Assembly: GCA_023213395.1 (NCBI GenBank) | Contig: CM041465.1 | Coordinates: forward strand, 142,235,741-142,299,740 | DNA from: Cycas panzhihuaensis | Lineage: Eukaryota; Cycadophyta | Length of the DNA stretch: 64,000 nt | Direction of reading: 5' to 3' | Shown: piece after piece, positions 57,295 to 64,000 of the stretch | Layout: each line of letters opens with the position of its first letter | Numbering within the stretch: position 1 is the stretch's first letter | The notes under the pieces: model-generated | Told to the model about the DNA's origin: nothing | The model's database searches: none | What the model saw: the letters and a program-made list of their open reading frames with translations, nothing else | Translations under genes and position numbers: made by a program

Positions 57295-57713
57295 TGTAGG
57301 AAAAAATATGTAAGGAGAATAGGGCATGACATAGAATAATATTTAATAAATCAATACATTAATACATTGTTGTAGCATAAACACATGAAACTTCTATATT
57401 CAATCCATTGTGAGAAGTGAGTATTACAAATTTTCCAAATGAAAGTGGTGTATAAGGACACCAAGGTTGCACACCCCTCAATATTTATAATTTTGGGGGA
57501 GGAGGGAAACTCCTCAACCCCTAAAATTTAAATTAACAATAAAATAATACTAACTTAACTCAAATGAAACTAACTCAAATTAACTTAAATTAAATCAAAT
57601 CTTACCTTAACTTACCTACACATGTTGAGCACCCACATGTGTAAATTGAGGTTGATGAGGTGTACAATCCTGGTTGGAAGGTGGGAGTGGAGTGGTGATG
57701 ATTAACTCCAACA
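57295..57713 (-). repeat. 5' LTR of E10
   Basis: 419 bp. On the minus strand TGTTGGAGTTAA at 57713 to CCTACA at 57295. Both termini intact. The right flank is AGGGG. Confidence 0.92.
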
Positions 57714-59992
57714 AGGGGAAGTATAATTCGTACAATGTGCTCTTTCCTATAAATTCACTCATGTAATATGCATGTACAAGATGAATGTGCGTAAATCAAT
57801 TTATTATCATTTTCCTTATGTGTGATTTATCATGCAAGGTGATATGCTTAATAAAGGTAGAAGGAGAAAGGATTAAGTGAAAGAAAGAAGAGCATACCCG
57901 GGAAGTCATGCAGCCAAAAGGAATTATTTGCTCATACGTCACATACGTCTCATTGTCTTTGCTCGACTTATAACCATTGTTGAGAGGTGATGATGAAGTG
58001 GGGCTTCCTTACCTTCCCCGTGCAAAAAGAGAAACGAAAATGAAGGGACAAAAGGAAGCAAAATAACTATGCAAAAAGCAAATGAAAAAGAAAGAACACA
58101 TGGACTTACCTGGATTAGAATGCTTCTTTCTCCTCGCAAGTGTCATGATGAAACCTACAACCACAAAGGTCTTTGCCCTTCCCAGAGGGACTTCCATGAT
58201 ACAAAGATGATATATATGTAATAATATAAAAGTAAAGTGCTAAAATATAATGCTCTAGGTTAGTTAGTCTACCACCAAAAATAACTCTGCAAATCCTCAA
58301 GGAAAACAACAACGTATGCCAAGCAAGAGGAGGTTAGCCTTGGAATGGATAACCCTCCAGCAAATACACCTTCACACTACCCTTAAGTGCAGGGTATAAT
58401 GGACTATGACAGCCTATAGGTAATAGAAAGGATAGAAAATAAATATTGTAATGTTTACAGAAGTGGCCTATGTTGCAAGTATGCTATGGGCAGCAAATTA
58501 TAACATAGGATGTACTAATGCTCAGGGTGAGTATTGGACACCGTTTGGGGCTAGATGAGCTACCCAAAAAGGAGTGTGTGGACCTAGAATCAACACAACA
58601 AGGGCTGCACATGCTGATATCCAGCGTAAGCCTAATCCCAAGGACTCTTGGGTGACCCAAGAAAGGCACAGGTGAAGGAGAGGAAGGAGGAGAAGGGGTT
58701 TGCCCTTGAGGAGCAGGCCTAGTGGGTACAGATCCCACCTTGGCTCCTTTCACTCACTCCTTATGAACCCTCTCTCGTAGCCTCCTTAGAGAAAACCAAG
58801 GGAGGATGGTGATATCAGGATGGCAAGGAAGTGGAAAATTGAAGGATACTCCTTTATGGAGTAAAAACACAAGGAAAGGAGTGATATACTTAAATAACTG
58901 ACTTTTTCAAGACAACTCTAAGGTAGAAATATGGAACAATAATAGGAAGTACCTATTGGGCTGTGTGAGAGGCGGATCTGCCCCTATAGACAACAGAAAA
59001 TGGCAGATTTGGAGTGCTTATAGGGTATCCCTTAGGATGGTGTTGTAGGAGAAACACACTTGTTGAAAGTTGTAGAAAGAGTGTGGAGGCCACACTTGGG
59101 CATAGATCCTTACTTAAAGCCATTAGTTGAAAAGTTTGTTGCCACGAACCAGTGTTGCAATAGGCGGATCTCAGGTTGGTATGTTAGAAACTTAGGTGTT
59201 ATAGGTGTTTTGGCATAGTGTTCCTGTGAGAAAGGGAGAAGAGATCAAGAGGAAGTGGTAGAAGAGGAGTAAAATGAAATTATTTTGGGCTTTATACTTA
59301 ACCCTAGCCCTAATCGAGTGATTAGGGTTAGGCTAGGGCTTAGTTGGTAACTAATCCATATGGCAATTCCATGAAAAATGTGAGAATTACTATGACAGAT
59401 TAAAAAATAGAGGTAAACAGTTGCACTATGGCAAACTTCATGGTACTACTAAATTTATAGTGGTGCGGGACCAGAATGCACTAAAATGAAAGATAGGGGT
59501 CCTAGGAGCCCTAAAAGAGGATACTCTAGGCCTAAGAGGGTCTTGCCCTTATATCCAAGTAGCTAGGGATAATTCAAGTAAGAAAATCTATTAGAATGAA
59601 TAGGGCATCAAGAGGTAGGGTTCCCATAAATGCTATGGAAGGGTACCCACCACTCTTAGAGAAAAGCTAGGGGTTACGGTAGGTGACAAGGGTGCGAGTG
59701 GATCACACAAGTTGGTTGAAGCTCGAGGTGACATAGAAGTGATGTAGAGGGTTGTAGAGCACCATGGGGATGCATGTCTCATAGAGGAGCATGTCCCATG
59801 GGTCATCATAGGCTAGGGGCATGCGATATGATCAAGCAAAATGCATGATTAATCGTAAAAATGAGTCAATCAATCATGCAGTTCAAACAATGCTTCAATC
59901 TACAATCTTTGAACTGACTAAGATGAGAGAGAAGCATACTTACACTTACCTAAGTCAACCTTTTCGTACCCATTCTCAGTAGGTGGGAAACA

Positions 59993-61382
59993 AGCTCTGA
60001 GTCTACTTTCTAGCATAAAAACTGGCACCTAATTTTGATGTCATATGAGAAAGTTATTACTATTTTAGTGAATAACAATTATTTTTAGTAAAAATTCTAG
60101 AAATATTTGTTCTCCTAACTTTACGAGATTACTAAAAATTTTCTAGAACTTATTTGGACCTGATTCTACTTCCTAAAGATGAAGATCTGAGTTTAGTTTG
60201 TAGCACAAAAATTGGCACTCAATTTCATTATTATGAGAGAAAGTTATTACTGTTTTAGTAAAGACTGCATTTTTTTCTATTAAAAAAAAGAATGAAGAAT
60301 TTTTCTTTCTTCTTTTAGAAGGCTTAAAAGCCCATTGTAAAAGTGAGTAAAAAACACTTGGATCAAAGCAATATATGGTGTCCTCACTCACTTATTAGTA
60401 TTACATTTTAACACTACAAAATCACTTCAAGAAAGCACTCTAAAGATGCTCCAATCAAGCATTCTATTTTCAATTAAATGTATGTTTGATACAAATTCGA
60501 TAATTTTTTCACTCTTCCTAAAAGGAACGTATCACGTGCGCTATTTTTTGCCATCTTGTACTTATTCAAATACTCGACAAGTTTGAGATACTTTAGTTAG
60601 AAAAATGATGTGCTACAAAGGAGGTGTGGGTTTCAAGTTGGGACTAGAACCATCATACCTCAATCAGGGATCATCTTGATAACCAACCAAGAAAATTAAA
60701 ACTTTAATACAAGATTAAAATATACCCAATCCAATATCTGTCATAGCCATGGGTATGCACGTATTACTCTTTAGAGGAGGTATATAGCTATTTATTAGTG
60801 AACTAGGTGAGGATTGAGAGTACTTAGGCTCTGTTGTGACATGGATTTCATCACCAAGTATAATTACAGGTATTGCAGGTGAAGGCTAACTTAATTCTAC
60901 TATAATCTTAGGCATCCCTTCAATAACCTCAACTACATGTTGGACACAAGTTAGAGGTTATTGGGTATATTACGCATCATATATTTGAGTTTCAAGTTGT
61001 GTACACCTAATGATGTCAACTTCTACATTGGCCTACAATCTTGTACATTGATCACTTACTTATTTGTAAAATGTGATCCATAGTGTAATCATAATCATAG
61101 TGCTTATATTCTTGCTACATCATGCTAATATTTACCACAAGTGTTAGTGGCCAATTTTTATAATAGTGCTTCTTATATTCCTACTGCATCAAGTTAATAT
61201 TTATCATAAGTATTAGTGACTTTTCTCTAAGTTACTCCCTTCATCTTTGAGCACCCATTCTCACTTCTTCTTTCTTCTACTACACTATTTCATTCCATCT
61301 CCTATTTATAAATAGTTATTGGCCATTTATTGGCATTACTTTTATAGTCCCTTATTTATTTCTTCCCTTCTCAAAAGATATC
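59993..61382 (+). other. Leader of A2, second part, with tandem repeats
   Basis: Continues the A2 leader after E8. 59998-60110 and 60187-60275 are two copies of a unit of about 189 bases (CTACTTTCTAGCATAAAAAC against TTAGTTTGTAGCACAAAAAT), with a third partial match at 23580-23660. 61098-61213 holds a second tandem duplication of about 66 bases (GTGCTTATATTC..GTGTTAGTGG). The stretch 60620-61382 matches the A1 leader 8430-9104. No coding sequence. Confidence 0.65.
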
Positions 61383-62560
61383 ATGTCTTCACAGTTCAAA
61401 CAAAATGTGAACTACATTTTAAAAGAGAAAGAAAATTGGAATATGTGGTTCACTAGTGTTAGAAATACTACAAAGTATGAATGTCTTTAGAGAGATAACT
61501 TACAACCTATACCATTTGTTACAGGTAGCTACTTCTAAATAAGGTGCTCTAATTGCTCCTACTGAAGTTACAGCTAAATACTAATGGATACTTGATGATG
61601 ATAAAATTCGTGTAGGGAGACTTCTTATCACTGATTATTCCCTATATAATCTCATTGATGAAGTTGTACATGATACAGTATGGAATGTTCTTGAAGTTCT
61701 TAAGAAGAATTTTGACACTAAATTAGACTTAGAATTTATTCACTTAGTGATGAAGATGAACAAATTAAAAAAGTAGAAAGGATACGTAAATGAGACAATC
61801 AATCTCCTTCATCTAATCATGCAAGCCATTGATAAAGATTTCAAAACTTAATGCATTACATGGGATTTCTTGATTCATTCATATCTCCATTTCCTAGATT
61901 ATAAAAATCTACTGGGAAGTCTTTAATCTAGTGGCACTTTGAAGACCCTAAACTTTGAGGCTCTTGCTCATAAGTTCATTGAATTCAATAACACCTTTAA
62001 TACCAACTTTTCCACTACATCTAATTCAGTTGATGCTACTTTTGAAGTGGAAAAAGATCTTTGTTATACCAAAAATCAAGATTAATACTCTCGCAGAGGT
62101 AGTATTTCCCGTGGAAGATGTAGAGTTAGACAACAAGGACAATGTCCTCTTAGTCAACGGTCTCCTCAACTCCAATAAAAATAGTCTCAAGGCCAAGGCC
62201 AAAATAATCAACCTGGACCTAGATCCAGAAATCAGAGACAATCCAGCCAATCCAATACTTCTTATCAGACTAGAAATTAAATAATTTTGTGCCAAAGATG
62301 TAATAGAAAAGGACATTATGCCAAAAATTATAGAACTGCCATAAATAAACTACCAAGTTATCAACAGTGCCATGGCGTACATAATGTTGATAATACTTAT
62401 TTTAAAGATGTCTTTAATAGAATATAATTTACTCATGCACACCTTCAAAGAATTGGGACCACTTCTTCAAATATTGTTGATAGATCCACTAAGTATATTG
62501 AGGCTCATTATGGATATGCTTATTCACTTTTGCCTTCACCACTTGGAGTTGCAAATAGTA
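61383..62560 (+). pseudogene. Copia A2 gag
   Basis: ATG 61383 (MSSQFKQNVNYILKEKENWN), then WFTSVRNTTKYE. After a frameshift: LLITDYSLYNLIDEVVHDTV, WNVLEVLKKNFDTKLDLEFI, VMKMNKLKK. The basic nucleocapsid region is at 62080-62270 and a zinc knuckle at 62288-62335 reads CQRCNRKGHYAKNY, with the last Cys changed to Tyr. Uninterrupted by insertions, so it shows the A1 gag before E5 inserted. Several stops. Confidence 0.85.
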
Positions 62561-62564
62561 CCAC

Positions 62565-62990
62565 CTCAAATACTTCATCTTGGATCATGGATACTAGAGC
62601 AACACAACACATGACTTGTCATCATCAGTTCTTTCAAGATTTTGACTCTGAAGTTTGTGGTCTTATACACATAGTTGATAAATCATCTTAGCTAATCGAA
62701 GGACTTGGAAATATTTGCCTGAAACTCCTAGGCCATCCAGATTTTACCCTTGTTGATGTTTTATATATTCCTACTCTAAAGCAAAACCTTCTCTCCCTGT
62801 CCACCCTTATCTCTCATGGATTTAATCTAAGTGTAACTACAAATAATCAAACTCTCTCTGTCATTCACCCTCCTTCAAATACTGTGGTTATGACTAGAAT
62901 TCTTGGTGGAAAGATTTTTTGCCTAACTAGCTTACCATCCTCTAAGGACAACTATGTTGATGATGACTTTGCTTTTACCACAACCCTAAC
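62565..62990 (+). pseudogene. Copia A2 protease
   Basis: SSWIMDTRATQHMTCHHQFF at about 62575-62635 is the copia protease site with the essential Gly changed to Arg (DTGA to DTRA). Then GHPDFTLVDVLYIPTLKQNL and LSTLISHGFNLSVTTNNQT, the typical region between protease and integrase. VIHPPSNTVV at about 62865 is the spot where E6 sits in A1. One stop (TAG) in 200 codons. Confidence 0.85.
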
Positions 62991-62999
62991 TCCTCAAAA

Positions 63000-63950
63000 G
63001 TTGTCCCAAGTGGCCCTATGACATGCTTGTATGGGCCATGTCAAAATTAAACATTTAAGAGAACTACATTCAACTCTTCCTAGTATGGCTAGGCTCTCCT
63101 CTAAGCCCTTCAAATGTAAAGCATATATCATTGTCAAATCTCAAGGACAACCCTTTCCTCATAGTCAGTGGAAATCTAGCTAACCTTTGCAGCTTGTACA
63201 CTTAGATATATGCGGTCCTATGCCTATTCCTTCTCTCAAACAGAAGTGGTACTATATTACTTTCATTGATGATTTTACTAAGAAAGTATGGGTTGCTTTT
63301 CTTATAAAGAAAGATAAAGCTTTTTCTATGTTTCAAGCTTTCAAGGCCCACATAGAAAATGAATCTAAATTCAAGATCAAAATACTCAAGACTAACAATA
63401 GTGGTGAGTATAAGTCCAATGAGTTTGAATCATACCTACGTCAATATGGAATCAAATATGAGACCACTATTGTAGGTACGCTCCAACAAAATGGAGTTAC
63501 TGAGTGCATGAACAGGACTATCATGAACATGAATCGTGTTATGCTGGTATATAAGAATGTCCCTATCTATCTTTAGGCTAAGGCTATCTGGACTACCGTG
63601 TATTGTATCAACACTATTAGTCCCTCCAAACTCAACCCCTATCCACACAAAATATGATATGGACAAACCCCCTCTATCTCTCACTTTAAAATTTTTGGAT
63701 CTACTTATTATGCTCACATTCTGGAGGAATATAGAAACAAGCTCTAAGATAGAGCACTCAAAGGCATCTTTGTCAAATACCCTATGGACAAAAAGGGGTA
63801 CAAAGTTTCCATACCTTCACAATGAAAAATCATCATCACTAGAGATGTTATCTTTATGGAGACTAAAGATCAATTACTTAGACTTGACTCCAAGATGCCT
63901 TCATACTGATTTAATGATGCTACTGAATTTGATATCTAGATTCTAAAATT
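63000..63950 (+). pseudogene. Copia A2 integrase
   Basis: Zinc-binding module HACMGHVKIKHLRELHS, with the C-x2-C decayed to CKAY. Core at 63187-63576 (129 residues open): LVHLDICGPMPIPSLKQKWY (Asp kept), FIDDFTKKVWVAFLIKKDKA, KTNNSGEYKS (Asp to Asn), LQQNGVTECMNRTIMNMN (Glu kept). C-terminal region: INTISPSKLNPYPHK, IFGSTYYAHIL, GIFVKYPMDKKGYKV. The RT should begin past 64000. A TAG replaces Trp at 63576. Confidence 0.88.
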
Positions 63951-64000
63951 TAGGGGGGGAGATGCTCAATAGTTGCTCAAAATCTTAGAATCTGACAATA

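Larger units (their letters stand above)
52742..57713 (-). mobile_element. Copia-like element E10 (R family), apparently non-autonomous
   Basis: 4972 bp with two 419-bp LTRs, a primer site, a polypurine tract and an imperfect target duplication (AGGAG / AGGGG). The uninterrupted E8 3' LTR near 24287 reads TAGGGGAG, the empty site. No gag, protease, RT or integrase motif is visible in 4.1 kb of AT-rich interior. The primer site type and LTR make it copia-like. About 19 differences in the first 168 bases of the LTR pair (hand count). Confidence 0.87.
23666..59992 (-). mobile_element. Ty3/gypsy Tat-type element E8, deletion derivative
   Basis: Minus-strand element with LTRs at 23666-26596 and 52110-59992 and target duplications GGCTC / AGCTC. 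Without its two nested insertions it is about 14.6 kb. It keeps gag, protease, an antisense PMD-like gene and a second RNase H, but RT, first RNase H and integrase are deleted near 31320-31480. E9 of the same family sits in its gag; E10 sits in its 5' LTR. The LTR pair differs at about 11 of the first 96 bases (hand count). Confidence 0.9.
52110..59992 (-). repeat. 5' LTR of E8, split by E10
   Basis: Two parts, 52110-52741 and 57714-59992 (about 2.91 kb together), match the 3' LTR 23666-26596. Outer end ...GGGAAACA at 59992, then AGCTC, the right target duplication. A decayed GTAC repeat region is at about 59425-59470. No gene. Confidence 0.9.
22784..64000 (+). mobile_element. Ty1/copia element A2 (same family as A1), inserted in A1
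   Basis: 5' LTR, perfect primer site and leader up to 23665. A 36-kb Tat insertion (23666-59992) follows, then the leader continues to 61382 and gag, protease and integrase run to the window edge. It begins exactly where A1 integrase breaks, so A2 very likely inserted into A1. This cannot be proved without its 3' LTR and right flank. RT and RNase H should follow beyond 64000. Confidence 0.82.

Noticed and set aside
63945-63965. AGGGGGGGA near the window end as a polypurine tract closing A2
   Set aside because: RT and RNase H have not yet appeared and the integrase-RT linker seems to run on through it, so it is probably coding sequence.

Overview
This window reads as nuclear DNA of a large-genome flowering plant. 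It is built from plant LTR retrotransposons: Ty1/copia, Ty3/gypsy chromoviruses, and Ty3/gypsy elements of Tat type with a second RNase H and an antisense plant-mobile-domain (PMD)-like ORF. I found no host gene, rRNA, tRNA gene, CRISPR array or prokaryotic feature. Nearly every coding region is a pseudogene. Stops and substitutions fall mainly where the family has W, Q or R, or are otherwise C-to-T/G-to-A changes, as expected from long-term methylation and deamination. The species cannot be named from the sequence alone.

Layout, left to right. 1-1038: the 5' end (leader, primer binding site, LTR) of a minus-strand copia element, copy R1. 1039-5728: decayed plus-strand copia element B, with gag, protease, integrase, RT and RNase H, polypurine tract and 3' LTR. 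5821-6768: 3' end of minus-strand copia element D. 6779-22783: plus-strand copia element A1, broken by two gypsy insertions, E5 (9373-15659, minus, chromodomain) and E6 (16746-22068, plus, chromodomain, RT deleted). 22784-64000: a second copia of the same family, A2. Its leader is split by a 36-kb insertion, and its gag, protease and integrase resume at 61383 and run off the window.

The 36-kb insertion (23666-59992) is a minus-strand Tat element, E8. It is interrupted by E9 (34201-51000), a plus-strand element of the same family, and, inside its 5' LTR, by E10 (52742-57713), a minus-strand copia-like element of the R family. The deepest stack is D, then A1, A2, E8 and E9. E9, E6, E5 and E8 have 5-bp target duplications that are perfect or off by one base. 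The intact A2 gag/protease gives an in-window picture of the A1 sites before E5 and E6 inserted.

E9 is the most complete element: 2.7-kb LTRs, gag, protease, RT with a degenerate first RNase H, integrase, an antisense PMD-like gene with a probable intron, a second RNase H with all four acidic residues, and a polypurine tract. E8 has the same plan but has lost RT, first RNase H and integrase. Both carry near-perfect palindromes centred on a GTAC core just upstream of the antisense gene, and related sequences occur in their LTRs. The antisense gene, its intron, the second RNase H and these palindromes are the features most worth following up.
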